Below the pieces are notes generated by a model. The model had not been told where the DNA came from. It saw only the letters and a program-made list of their open reading frames with translations, and did not search any database. Made by a program: the position numbers and the translations under genes. From Zeus faber (taxonomy: Eukaryota > Chordata > Actinopteri > Zeiformes > Zeidae), in NCBI GenBank assembly GCA_960531495.1, contig OY482855.1:1426001-1490000 (forward strand): DNA of 64,000 nucleotides, in the 5' to 3' direction. Positions 10,204 through 22,252 of this stretch are shown here, in pieces. The stretch's first letter is position 1. Each line of letters begins with the position of its first letter.

Positions 10204-10786
10204 TTGTGTTCAAAATTTCCAAATCCGGAATGATGGGATGAAACTGGAACTTTGAGCTACGGAGAGTTTATAGGACGGTTTGAGAATCTACCAAAAAATA
10301 AAAAACGTTTTACGTCGACGTGGTTAGTCCTAAGCTGCGTGTCTCATCTAGCATACATTTCACCCAGGAGTCTGCAGAAACTTTGTTTCCTCATCACTTT
10401 GTTACAAACGACAGACCCCCCTTTGCGAGGCGGTCCCGCCTTTGTTATTTCCCATCTCCCGAGTATCTAGTTTCAGACTCCCCGCTGTGTGTGCGCCAGA
10501 TTAACCGTTTCAGTGCCGGTTTCTAACTGGTTGCGTAGTTACACCCAGTGTCTTTAGACATGTTTTAATTTTGGCTCTGACTGATCAATAAAACTGTATT
10601 TCATAATTACCCACTATATGAATGATAGTAATGTACATGAATAAATTTATGTAATGTATACTGTAGTATACACACATATAGTTTTGCTATCGAGGATTAG
10701 TTCAATCTGTAATGTTATAGTTATAGTAGTATAGTTATATGTAGTACGTAATAGTTATAGTATATGTATATATATATATATATATT
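10204..10786 (-). other. Possible ERV 5' LTR region, no gene
   Basis: If the site at 10181-10198 is a primer-binding site, the 5' LTR should lie here. I could not confirm it: no matching LTR exists on the left side of the ERV, and no convincing minus-strand TATA plus poly(A) pair is seen. A plus-strand AATAAA occurs near 10575. From about 10620 to 10786 the sequence is AT-rich, with a TA run (about 10764-10784) and a T run leading into the next repeat. Confidence 0.3.
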
Positions 10787-11480
10787 TTTTTTTCTCACAA
10801 AACCCAACAGGAAGTCGGCCATTTTTAATTTTCCTGACTTTTTAGTCATATTTATGTTTTGTACTTTAGCGAAACTCCTCCTTGGCGATTTATCGGATCG
10901 GCTTCAAACTTGACGAGTGTCTACAAGACACCTTCACAGCTTAACATTATCAAAATATATATATTTTTTGGCACACGGTGTGGGCGTGGCAACACGTTCA
11001 ATTTCATGTTCCAAAAGAGACTTGGAAATTCACGAAACTTTGTGCACTCGTCAGTCCCAGTGTGGCAATTGATATTCTATGGGTTCCGTGCTTGGGCATG
11101 GCAAAATGACCGGACACGCCCTGTTGAAAATTTCAAAACATCAAACCTATTCACTTTTTAACATGAAATTGGGTATATTAATGTAACATCACTAGACTCA
11201 AAAAAAATTATATTGCCGCCATGACCGACACCCAACCAACAGGAAGGTGGCCATATTGGATTTAATGTGCGCAAACTCCTAGGGGATTCATCAGATCGAC
11301 TTCAAAGTTCGCGAGTGTCTACAAGACACTTTGGGGATTAAATTTATTAAAACATTGGGTTTTCGTCACACAATGTGGGCATGGCACTGTGTTGAATTGA
11401 AGTGTTAACCTGACTTTTGGGGCCTTAAGAAACTCGAAAAATCACAAAACTTTACACACTCAAGATCAAACCTATTCACT
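10787..11480 (+). repeat. Unclassified interspersed repeat, same family as 320-1552
   Basis: This carries the same ordered phrases as the copies at 320-1552: CCCAACAGGAAGTCGGCCAT, TTTAGTCATATTTATG, the GACGAGTGTCTACAAGACACC block, GTGGGCGTGGCAACACG, TTTCATGTTCCAAAA and TCAGTCCCAGTGTGGCAA. A partial second unit begins near 11215 (CGCCATGACCGACACCCAAC) and repeats the CTACAAGACAC block. The 100-codon frame at 10859-11161 is a conserved shadow of this repeat. Confidence 0.75.
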
Positions 11481-11569
11481 TTTTTAGTATCTCCTCCGAG
11501 ATCTGCATAGAATTCCGGCAGGTTTTCCTCTTGTCTTTCTCCTCCGTCGGCGTATTGGTAAACACAGTG

Positions 11570-11774
11570 GCGGCAGGACAAAGAGATCTTAGTACGTACT
11601 CCGGTAAGTTGCGAAAAAGTCCGTATGAGGTGTCGAACAGACGTCCAGGAGTGCTTGTCGTTCATATTGTAATAGCGACAGTGCACTGCATGCAAAAATA
11701 AGAACAATACAAATAGTAATAAACACAAAACTAAGAGTTGAATGCAGAGCCGGTGTGTCCATACTACGGCGCAC
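11570..11774 (-). pseudogene. Possible LINE ORF 5' fragment (Rex1/L2-like)
   Basis: A minus-strand frame from 11774 encodes a hydrophobic segment followed by LLQYERQALLDVCS, which resembles the region near the start of the ORF of fish Rex1/L2-type LINEs, where a Y-x-R-x-x-L-L-D/E-I/V motif is usual. The text that should follow continues in another frame, so it is broken. An overlapping frame (11728-11405) has a signal-peptide-like start but runs into the repeat at 11480, so I do not call a secreted protein. A small hairpin (CCCGGA/TCCGGG, 11774-11791) lies at its 5' side. Confidence 0.35.
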
Positions 11775-11799
11775 CCGGAAGTTAGTCCGGGTTAACTCA

Positions 11800-12650
11800 T
11801 AAGTTAGCTAGCTTCCTCTGCTGAACCAATATTTTACTAAAATGACTTTTACAACTCTCTTTGCTCCAACTTCCATCCTTAACAAAGAATCCCAAATGCA
11901 TCATTTGCTAACTTTCCCACTTTCATTGTCTTTCACATCAACTTCCATAATCATTTCAGCCTGTCAACTAACTTTACAGCTCTCTCGCCTTGTTATATTT
12001 TTTTCAAATAAATTTAAAGCCTTACAGTATCCTTTCCAGAAATCCTACCAGATATTTAGATTATAACGCTACTTTTAAACCAAGGACTCATGTGGGAAAC
12101 TAGTTTGACATGTTGTGTACAACACACATACTATGCTTACTGTATCTCACATTTATACATTTGCTTGTTTTTAATCGCGATTTTCATCAGCCTTGTAGCT
12201 AAACATACCCCGAGACACTGATAAAATGTCTCCGAACTCATCTCATCCATACGTGCTCCAGAGTGATCCATCGGCCAGGCGGTCACACGCCTCAAACACC
12301 ATTTCAATCACCCAAGGATTCATTCATTCAACGCTTTTGCTAGGATGGGTCAAGAATAATCTATAATAATCATGTATTTAATAATGTCGATTTTATTATT
12401 GGATAACATAAAGCAAATAAACAGACAAAAACCACGATTCTCTTGATCAATGCAAAATTGGCTACTTCATAAGTAAGGCATACATTTTTAATGTACAACA
12501 CATCTCTGAGTACTTAAAAAAGCCCTCTATATAATACATTTCTCTTTATTCTTCTTCATAATATTGTTCTTATACTGTAGCTAACCAATAATAAATGAAA
12601 TACTTTTTACCATTAATGCAACTTCTGGTGCTCCTTCGTTTTGCTGATGG
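11800..12650. other. No recognisable feature
   Basis: AT-rich unique-looking sequence. Reading frames are short and lack domain hallmarks. No tRNA, LTR or terminal repeat was seen; the left end of the hAT element found at 12655-13529 should lie here but was not found. Confidence 0.5.
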
Positions 12651-12654
12651 CCTT

Positions 12655-12830
12655 CTAGTCTGGATCATACGTTGTGAGGTTAAGCTTAATGCAGGCGTTG
12701 AGGCTTCCATCAGTTAAACTTAAGCGTAGGATGGTCTTAATGTTTCTCAGATGCGAGAAAGACTGCTCACATGCATTTGTAAAGCCAAACATGGTCAATA
12801 CAGCATTACTCACACGCTGCATTGTGTGCT
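12655..12830 (-). pseudogene. hAT-type transposase C-terminus (dimerisation region) remnant
   Basis: The minus strand ends at a TAG (12657-12655). Before it the translation contains LTMFGFTNACEQSFSHLRNI and, after a basic stretch, LRLSLTDGSLNACIKLNL. The pattern of a small-residue stretch, C-E-x-x-F-S, a K/R-rich turn and L-x-L-T-D-x-x-L is the C-terminal dimerisation region of hAT transposases and their ZBED-like relatives. Only about 55 residues remain; upstream (to the right) the sequence is interrupted by a LINE tail. A hAT-type terminal repeat on the same strand lies at 13515-13529, so both may belong to one decayed transposon. Confidence 0.6.
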
Positions 12831-12871
12831 GTGTGACGGGACGCTCGTTCCAAGTTTTAAGAATCAGCTGG

Positions 12872-13110
12872 TCTTCAGTTTCAAGTTCAAGTTCAAGTTC
12901 AAGAGATTATTTGTCACATACATATTGAAGTTTTTTCGACTTCTGTCCACTTTTGTTCAGCTGATTGGTCCGACTCGAGGCAGGGAGTTTTCTTAATGTT
13001 TGTCTGTCTTACAGAGGGGATCGGCGCATGGGCTCGTAAGCAGTCCAGCAGTGGAACGCCATTCCTCCTGCTCCCAAGAGGATCATTATTATCCACAATT
13101 ATTATAATGA
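12872..13110 (-). mobile_element. 5'-truncated LINE 3' tail (same family type as 33040-36561)
   Basis: On the plus strand a run of GTTCAA hexamers (about 12875-12903) is followed by GATTATTTGTCACATACATA. The LINE at 33040 ends with GATTCAA heptamers followed by a nearly identical TTTATTTGTCACATACATA. Read on the minus strand these are LINE 3' ends with short tandem tails. The body to about 13110 is short, so the copy is strongly 5'-truncated. It lies inside the remnant hAT element. Confidence 0.6.
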
Positions 13111-13113
13111 TCC
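13080..13113. other. Inverted repeat, 10-bp arms
   Basis: GGATCATTAT (13080-13089) is exactly complementary to ATAATGATCC (13104-13113) with a 14-base AT-rich loop. It lies at the edge of the truncated LINE tail. Function unknown. Confidence 0.7.
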
Positions 13114-13498
13114 TCAGTGATACATATAATTGTGGCCTGCGTGCCGCAAGTTGAAATGAACAGTAAAACTTTCGCCATGTCGGCGCACCACAGCCATCTC
13201 CTTCCCTAAGCCCTTACCTGTGGGCAGAGACTTCCACAAGTTGCGCCTGAGCAGAGACCCGGTAGGGGCAGGGCGCCGAGTAAATTGCGCCCCGGAGTCT
13301 TTATGTTGTCCGCAGCCGGTGCTTGACTACTTTGTCCGCCACATTTATATTTTGAATTTTATTTTCAAGTTGTAATTTCTCTTACCTGTTTTACTTTAAA
13401 ATGACACAGAATAATAATTTATTACTTGTTAATTGTGATGAAAAATTTTAGCTCAAAATTGTATGCGAGCCATATACCGTCATCAAAAGAGCCGTAAT

Positions 13499-13529
13499 TG
13501 GCTCGCGAGCCATAGGTTCCCGACCCCTG
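13499..13529 (-). repeat. hAT-type terminal inverted repeat
   Basis: On the minus strand the end reads CAGGGGTCGGGAACC (13529-13515), the typical start of a large group of vertebrate hAT elements, followed by a perfect 14-bp palindrome TGGCTCGCGAGCCA (13499-13512). The adjacent 8 bp, CTCTAGAT (13530-13537), is the expected length for a hAT target duplication, but no matching left copy was found. It fits the transposase remnant at 12655-12830. Confidence 0.65.
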
Positions 13530-13537
13530 CTCTAGAT

Positions 13538-13911
13538 TGATTCAATCTTTAAGCTTACTCAGATCTTCCCTGATCGGAACAATATCTCAGTGAGTCGTCA
13601 CCTTCACTTTTCGGGAATCTTGTGTTGCCTTTGCTGGACCTGTCCAGACGACTCCTTGTTGGATATCTTACGGCCGGTCTCTGACTGCCGCTGGGCACAC
13701 AACCTGGACATGAAGAGAGTCTCATCATCGTCGCCAGATTGTTGGATAAATTATCCTAGGTGGTCGGTGAGGTTAATCTGCCCGCTACAGGAAAACAAAA
13801 CTGAGAGTATTAAAGATATTTATTCTGCAAAATAAAGAGAAAGATACCGTCATGCTTCAAAGCAGTGTTCTGATCAGTCTACCCCTATTACTGACGAAGA
13901 GGGCTTTATAC
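13538..13911 (-). mobile_element. LTR core with primer-binding site and leader of an LTR retroelement
   Basis: On the minus strand there is a TATA box TATAAAGCCC (13910-13901), an AATAAA signal (13824-13819), an LTR end ...TTATCCAACA (to 13740), a 3-base spacer, and TGGCGACGATGATGAG (13736-13721) placed as a primer-binding site. About 180 bp of leader follows to the left until the hAT end at 13529. The spacing of TATA, poly(A) signal and LTR end is right for U3-R-U5. The right (U3) border was not found, and no coding part is seen to the left, where the hAT and LINE pieces lie. Confidence 0.55.
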
Positions 13912-16673
13912 CAAAGAGAGGTTGTGTGTCAGGTGTCATTTACAACTCTGATCCTCAGTCATATCCCTGGGTGTTCCCCCAAACAGTGATTTAACAGTCA
14001 AACTTCGGTCACAGACACAATCCTACTGTACCATAAAACAAACACACAACGCTCTTTTAAGTCCCTCTTGTCCTTATCCTTATCTCCACACAAGGTTAAG
14101 TAAAGGATGGAATGTGGTCTGGTTTTTCCAATACTACAACTGAAATGTTTTAGACAGTTTTTACACACAGACACACACAGACAATTTTTTTGTCTCTTTA
14201 TATTAACTCTGAGTGACTCATAAAAACCCATAGACAATGAGTTTTATAACTAAGTAACATACAAAAGGCTGTTGTCCTGTATAAAACATGTAAAACCTCA
14301 TTCAAATAGTTGATCATGTGCATTTTTCTCTCACAGCCTACATACGTGCAACTGCGGCTCTAGCGCATGCCACTGTGATTGCACTGACGTTTCACCTTCT
14401 GGACTTGATAGACCTGCTGGCTAATTTAAGGGTCTTATTGGCCCGACTTAATGGCCTTGTTGGCCGACTTGAAGGACCTGCTGGATGATGTAGATAACGT
14501 GTTAATACGTTGTCATAGCTCCCACATTGTATACATACAACAATAACATGAATTATCTCACAAATTGTGCTTTCTCAAGGGCAGTGAAGAGGCTGATGGA
14601 AGAGATGTTAATCCGGGTCTGGGACATGATCAGATTGGCTGAGTGTGCCTTGATCTGTTTATGCCTGTTCTGATTTTACTATTATATTATTATACTATCA
14701 TCCAAATGTTATGATGTTGCAATACTGACTGCGCGGGGGGCGCACCGGGAGGCAGAACAACCGTGTTTTGGTTGCATCTAAATTTTTTAGTATGGCTTTT
14801 AAGTTGGTTTTTAACTGTATTTCTGTGTTTGTATTGGAACTGATTTTTTTAATCTGGCTTTTAAATCAGTTTTGAAACTGTATTTCTGTATCAGGATTGG
14901 GTCTGAATTTTTGGGACACATCATCAGTAGTGGACCCCAGGACCATGGGGTGTTTGACCATTATCACTAGACACCCTCGCCTGAGGAAGGCCCTCCCGTG
15001 GTTGATCAAGCCTCGGAGTGTGTCCCATAGCCAATTGGAGTTCAATTTGGGTTATGCTCGATTGTGGGTAGGCAAAGAGTTTTGCTAAGCATTAATTTAG
15101 AATGATTTATGTTAAGAGTTTTGCTAAACATTAATTTTGAATGACCAATTTACTAATGCTTCATGCAATTATGCCATGTCAAGGTTGGTATGGTAAATTA
15201 TAAAAAAAAAATAAAAGGTTACGTTTAATAGGTAAGTATTTAGAGGTGTCTTGTGTTCCTACTTTGTGTCAGGGTCTTCTGTAGGTTCAGAATGAAGTTA
15301 GCTCCTCGGCACATCTGAATTTATGGGGCATAGCTCCACCCATTTTTTGGAATAAACTCCTTTTATTTTCTTTGTTTTCTTCCAATAAAAATCCTAATTG
15401 GTTTTAACCAATTGGGGATGGGGGGATGGGTTTTAACCAACTTCATCTTTCATTTTCATAAACGTCCTTTACTTACTCAACTTACTACGCCGGATCGAGC
15501 TGTACACTCTACCTTCATCCACTCCCTCATTTTCATGAGGGAAAGGAGGATAGAAGAGAGAAGATAGAAGATAACGTATTGTCAGACGATTTAAAATGCT
15601 GAAAAGGCGGTTAGGTTAAAAGCTTGTATGTGCGTCCCACACTGTGTTGGTGTGGGGCGTGGTTGTGTGTTTGGGCGCCGCGCCCCTGCATCGATCTGGT
15701 CGCGATTCGCCTATCTCTCCCAGTGCCAAAACTTATATTCACAAATACACCACACAATAGGCCTAGGGCTTGCGGGATGGGTGGGGTGCAAGCTATATAG
15801 GTGGGGATGCAGCGGGCAGCTGCCATCTTGCCTGTCACGCTCCTGCCCCAGCGTGCTTCTCGTCCGTTACGAAATGTTAATCCGACTCATATTGGCTTAG
15901 AATGCATACACTCGCACACGAATCCTACTCCAAGCAACACTCCACCAGACCAGGGTCTGCGGGGCAGGAGGGGTGTGAGTGATTCAGGGTCGACTTGCCT
16001 GAAGGACTTGCATCCCCAACCCCGCAATTTTGACTGCAATAGGCAACAGTACACATTTAGCACTGGGGTTTTCCGGGATGGACAGACAGGCGGTCCTATC
16101 ACACACACACACACATGCACACACCACCACACCTTCTTTGAATGCACCCCAGCAGCCTTCTGGTTGCATTACTCTCCTTTTCTCCCTCATTTACTGCCAT
16201 AACTATGACAGGAAGAGGCCAGGTGACCATTTGTCATTCCAGTTTTCCTGGACCTAATCAACTGTTTTTCATTACATGTTGTCGTCCAATGTTAATTTTT
16301 TTGTGTAAATGTTTTCAGGTTCTATGTTTAATTGTCTCACCGGCCATGATTCTCTCCCTCTTGGGGTAGTGATCAGTTGTTTATAGACCCAAACATGATA
16401 AATAGTTTTCCAAAGAGGGGGGTTGGTGGTGGTTCTCTTTGACCAAAAACTGTGCTCTTGTCATCCTACAGGTCATCCACTGGACAGAATTATTGCAGCA
16501 GTTCTTGATGATTTAAGAATTAATAAAGTGTTGCATTGCAGGTGGAGAACTTGAGCTACACTTGCGGACTAACTCTGTCCTAGATGCAATGGCATGCAAA
16601 TACTCTTTGTTGTATGCCCAGCATGCTGACAGGATGGGTTGAAAATAAATAAATAAAAAATAAAATCTCCACG
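13912..16673. other. Intergenic stretch without supported genes
   Basis: This includes a local tandem duplication of an AAGAGTTTTGCTAA-starting 38-bp unit (about 15074-15150), a CCCACAC/GTGTGGG hairpin (15636-15656), a GC-rich patch (about 15630-16060) and an AC microsatellite (16099-16114). The GC-rich patch has a TATA-like CTATATAG (15792-15799) followed about 25 bp on by CAGCTGCCATCTTG (E-box and YY1-like). A 133-codon frame from 15801 crosses the microsatellite and shows no domain; I do not call it a gene. A small satellite-like piece at 15582-15624 is listed separately. Confidence 0.5.
15582..15624 (+). repeat. Isolated fragment resembling the satellite core
   Basis: This 43-bp piece contains GATTTAAAATGCTGAAAAGG followed by CGGTTAGGTTAAAAGCTT. 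The satellite A monomer has GATTTAAACGTCGAAAAGG followed by CGGATCGGTTAAACGCTT in the same order. By eye about four bases in five agree, allowing small gaps. It lies about 1.05 kb outside the array and is not flanked by the rest of a monomer. Confidence 0.45.
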
Positions 16674-19600
16674 AATTACTCTGTGTGGCAGGATCAGACA
16701 AAAGGTCAAACATGTATTTGTCGAGTTAAAAAACGCATTTTCAGCCCATTTAAACGTCGAAAAGGCGGATCGGTTAAACGCTACAGTCATTACTCTGTGT
16801 GACAGTGTCAGGCAGTTTAAATACTATGATGAACTAGTATGTGCTGCTAAAGTGTTGTTTGTCAAACAGTTGTAGGTCCTTCTAACATTTATTTTTCGAG
16901 TAATGATTATTTTTATCAACGTCTGCACATGTGGGAAAAAACGCATTTTCAGCCGATTTAAACGCCGAAAAGGCGGATCGGTTAAACGCTACAGTCATTA
17001 CTCTGTGCGACAGTGTCAGACAGTTTAAATACTATGATGAACTAGTATGTGCTGCTAAAGTGTTGTCTGTCAACGAGTTTTAGGCTCATATAAAATGTAT
17101 TTTTCGAGTTATGAGTATTTTCAGAATTTTGGACGGTTTGCTGCCTTGCTGAATTAGAGAAACACCGAACCAATGTCTCTTTATAGGTGAATGATTCAGA
17201 ATGCTGCAGTACACCATATAATTTTAATTAATATGAGGAACAATTATGTGCTTAAGTCTTTCTCAAAGACAGTTTAAATACAATGATAAACTAGTATGTG
17301 CTGCTAAAGTGTTGTTTGTCAACCAGTTTTAGGCCCATATAAAATGTATTTCTCGAGTTATGATCATTTTCATCAAAGTCTACACATGTGGGAAAAAACG
17401 CATTTTCACCCGATTTAAACGTCGATTTGGCGGAACGGTTAAACGCTTCAGTCATTACTCTATGTGACAGTGTCAGACAGTTTAAATACAATGATAAACT
17501 AGTATGTGCTGCTAAAGTGTTGTTTGTCAACCAGTTTTAGGCCCATATAAAATGTATTTTTCGAGTTATGATCATTTTCAGAACTTTGGATCGTTTGCTG
17601 TCTAGCTGAATTAGAGAAACACCGAACCATTGTCTCTTTGTAGGCGCATGATTTAGAATGCTGCAGTACACCATATAACTTTAATGAATATGAGGAACTA
17701 TTATGTGCTTCTTATGTCTTTCTCAAAGACAGTTTAAATACAATGATAAACTAGTATGTGCTGCTAAAGTCTTGTTTGTCAACCAGTTTTAGGCCCATAT
17801 AAAATGTATTTTTCGAGTTCTGATAATTTTCATCAAAGTCTACACATGTGGGAAAAAACGCATTTTCAGTCGATTTAAACGTCGAAAAGGCGAATCGGTT
17901 AAACGCTTAAGTCATTACTCCATTTGACAGTGTCAGACAGTTTAAATACAATGATGAACTAGTATGTGCTGCTAAAGTGTTGTTTGTCAACCAGTTTTAG
18001 GCCCATATAAAATGTATTTTTCGAGTTATGATCATTTTCAGAAATTTGGACGATTTGCTGTCTAGCTGAATTTGAGAAACACTGAACCATTGCCTCTTTG
18101 TAGGTGCATGATTTAGAATGCTGCAGTACACCATATAACTTTAATTAATATGAGGAACAATTATGTGCTTCTTATGTCTTTCGCAAAGACAGTTTAAATA
18201 CAATGATAAACTAGCATGTGCTGCTAAAGTGTTGTTTGTCAACCAGTTTTAGGCCCATATAAAATGTATTTTTCGAGTTATGATAATTTTCATCAAAGTC
18301 TACACATGTGGGAAAAAACGCATTTTCAGCCGATTTAAACGTCGAAAAGGCGGATCGGTTAAACGCTTCAGCCATTACTCTGTGACAGTGTCAGACAGTT
18401 TAAATACAATGATAAACTAGTATGTGCTACTAAAGTCTTGTTTGTCAACCAGTTTTAGGCCCATATAAAATTTATTTTTCGAGTTCTGATAATTTTCATC
18501 AAAGTCTACACGTGGGAAAAAACGCATTTTCAGCCGATTTTAACGTCGATTTGGCGGAACGGTTAAACGCTTCAGTCATTACTCTATGTGACAGTGTCAG
18601 ACAGTTTAAATACAATGATAAACTAGTATGTGCTGCTAAAGTCTTGTTTGTCAACCAGTTTTAGGCCCATATAAAATGTATTTTTCGAGTTCTGATAATT
18701 TTCATCAAAGTCTACACATGTGGGAAAAAACGCATTTTCAGTCGATTGAAACGTCGAAAAGGCGAATCGGTTAAACGCTTCAGTCATTACTCCATGTGAC
18801 AGTGTCAGACAGTTTAAATACAATGATGAACTAGTATGTGCTGCTAAAGTGTTGTTTGACAACCAGTTTTAGGTCCATATAAAATGTATTTTTCGAGTTC
18901 TGATAATTTTCATCAAAGTCTACACATGTGGGAAAAAATGCATTTTAAGCCGATTTTAACGTCGATTTGGTGGAACGGTTAAACGCTTCAGTCATTACTC
19001 TATGTGACAGTGTCAGACAGTTTAAATACAATGATCAACTAGTATGTGCTGCTAAAGTGTTGTTTGTCAAACAGTTTTAGACCCATATAAAATGTATTTT
19101 TCGAGTTCTGATAATTTTCATCAAAGTCTACACGTGGGAAAAAACGCATTTTCAGCCGATTTTAACGTCGATTTGGCGGAACGGTTAAACGCTTCAGTCA
19201 TTACTCTATGTGACAGTGTCAGACAGTTTAAATACAATGATAAACTAGTATGTGCTGCTAAAGTGTTGTTTGTCAAACAGTTTTAGGTCCATATAAAATG
19301 TATTTTTCGAGTTATGATCATTTTCAGAACTTTGGATGATTTGCTGTCTAGCTGAATTAGAGAAACACCGAACAATTGTCTCTTTGTAGGTGCATGATTT
19401 TGAATGCTGCAGTACACCATATAACTTTAATTAATATGAGGAACAATTATGTGCTTCTTAAGTCTTTCTCAAAGACAGTTTAAATACAATGATAAACTAG
19501 TATGTGCAGCTAAAGTCTTGTTTGTCAACCAGTTTTAGGCCCATATAAAGTGTATTTTTCGAGTTATGATAATTTTCATCAATGTCTACACGTGGGAAAA

Positions 19601-22252
19601 AACGCATTTTCAGTCGATTTAAACGTCGATTTGGCGGAACGGTTAAACGCTTCAGTCATTACTCTATGTGACAGTGTCAGTCAGTTTAAATACAATGATG
19701 AACTAGTATGTGCTGCTAAAGTCTTGTTTGTCAACCAGTTTTAGGCCCAAATAAAATGTATTTTTCGAGTTCTGATAATTTTCATCAAAGTCTACACGTG
19801 AGAAAAAACGCATTTTCAGCCGATTGAAACGTCGAAAAGGCGAATCGGTTGAACGCTTCAGTCATTACTCTATGTGACAGTGTCAGAAAGTGTAAATACA
19901 ATGATAAACTAGTATGTGCTGCTAATGTGTTGTTTGCCAACCAGTTTTAGGCCCATATAAAATGTATTTTTCGAGTTATGATCATTTTCCGAACTTTGGA
20001 CCGTTTGCTGTCTAGCTGGATTAGAGAAACACCGAAACATTGTCTCTTTGTAGGTGAATGATTCAGAATGCTGCAGTACACCATATAACTTTAATTAATA
20101 TGAGGAACAATTATTTTGCTTCTTAAGTCTTTCTCAAAGACAGTTTAAATACAATGATGAACTAGTATGTGCTGCTTATGTCTTGTCTGTCAACCAGTTT
20201 TAGGCCCATATAAAATGTATTTTTCGAGTTCTGATAATTTTCATCAAAGTCTACACATGTGGGAAAAAATGCATTTTCAGCCGATTTTAACGTCGATTTG
20301 GTGGAACGGTTAAACGCTTCATTCATTACTCCATGTGACAGTGTCAGACAGTTTAAATACAATGATAAACTAGTATGTGCTGCTAAAGTGTTGTTTGTCA
20401 GCCAGTTTTAGGCCCTTATAAAATGTATTTTTCGAGTTATGATCATTTTCAGAACTTTGGACGATTTGTTGTCGAGCTGAATTAGAGAAACACCGAACCA
20501 TTGTCTCTTTGTAGGTGAATGATTCAGAATGCTGCAGTACACCATATAACTTTTATTAATATGAGGAACAATTATTTTGCTTCTTAAGTCTTTCTCAAAG
20601 ACAGTTTAAATACAATGATGAACTAGTATGTGCTGCTTATGTCTTGTCTGTCAACCAGTTTTAGGCCCATATAAAATGTATTTTTCGAGTTCTGATAATT
20701 TTCATCAAAGTCTACACATGTGGGAAAAAATGCATTTTCAGCCGATTTTAACGTCGATTTGGTGGAACGGTTAAACGCTTCATTCATTACTCCATGTGAC
20801 AGTGTCAGACAGTTTAAATACAATGATAAACTAGTATGTGCTGCTAAAGTGTTGTTTGTCAGCCAGTTTTAGGCCCTTATAAAATGTATTTTTCGAGTTA
20901 TGATCATTTTCAGAACTTTGGACGATTTGTTGTCGAGCTGAATTAGAGAGACACCGAACCATTGTCTCTTTGTAGGTGAATGATTCAGGATGCTGCCGTA
21001 CACCATATAACTTTAATTAATATGAGGAACAATTATTTTGCTTCTTAAGTCTTTCTCAAAGACAGTTTAAATACAATGATGAACTAGTATGTGCTGCTAA
21101 TGTCTTGTTTGTCAACCAGTTTTAGGCCCATATAAAATGTATTTTTCGAGTTCTGATAATTTTCATCAAAGTCTACACGTGGGAAAAAACGCATTTTCGG
21201 CCGATTTTAACGTCGATTTGGCGGAATGGTTAAACGCTTCAGTCATTACTCTATGTGACAGTGTCAGACAGTTTAAATACAATGATAAACTAGTATGTGC
21301 TGCTAAAGTGTTGTTTGTCAACCAGTTTTAGGCCAATATAAAATGTATTTTTCGAGTTATGATCATTTTCAGAACTTTGGACGATTTGCTGTCTACCTGA
21401 ATTAGAGAAACACCGAACAATTGTTTCTTTGTAGGTGCATGATTCAGTATACTGCAGTACAGCATAGAAATTTAATTAATATGATGAACTATTATGTGCT
21501 TCTTAAGTGTTTCTCACAGAGTTCTAGGCCCATCTAACATGTATTTGTGGAGTTATGATCATTTTCAGAACTTTGGACGATTTGCTGTCGAGCTGAATTA
21601 GAGAAACACCGAACCATTGTCTCTTTGTAGGTGAATGATTCAGAATGCTGCAGTACACCATATAACTTTAATTAATATGAGGAACAATTATTTTGCTTCT
21701 TAAGTCTTTCTCAAAGACAGTTTAAATACAATGATGAACTAGTATGTGCTGCTTATGTCTTGTCTGTCAACCAGTTTTAGGCCCATATAAAATGTATTTT
21801 TCGAGTTCTGATAATTTTCATCAAAGTCTACACATGTGGGAAAAAATGCATTTTCAGCCGATTTTAACGTCGATTTGGTGGAACGGTTAAACGCTTCATT
21901 CATTACTCCATGTGACAGTGTCAGACAGTTTAAATACAATGATAAACTAGTATGTGCTGCTAAAGTGTTGTTTGTCAGCCAGTTTTAGGCCCTTATAAAA
22001 TGTATTTTTCGAGTTATGATCATTTTCAGAACTTTGGACGATTTGTTGTCGAGCTGAATTAGAGAGACACCGAACCATTGTCTCTTTGTAGGTGAATGAT
22101 TCAGGATGCTGCCGTACACCATATAACTTTAATTAATATGAGGAACAATTATTTTGCTTCTTAAGTCTTTCTCAAAGACAGTTTAAATACAATGATGAAC
22201 TAGTATGTGCTGCTAATGTCTTGTTTGTCAACCAGTTTTAGGCCCATATAAA

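Noticed and set aside
11405..11728. Small secreted protein with a signal-peptide-like start
   Set aside because: Its second half runs into an interspersed repeat, and an overlapping frame looks like a LINE 5' ORF fragment.
15801..16202. Host gene start with TATA-like and YY1-like sites
   Set aside because: The frame ends in a CA microsatellite and low-complexity sequence and has no recognisable domain or splice structure.
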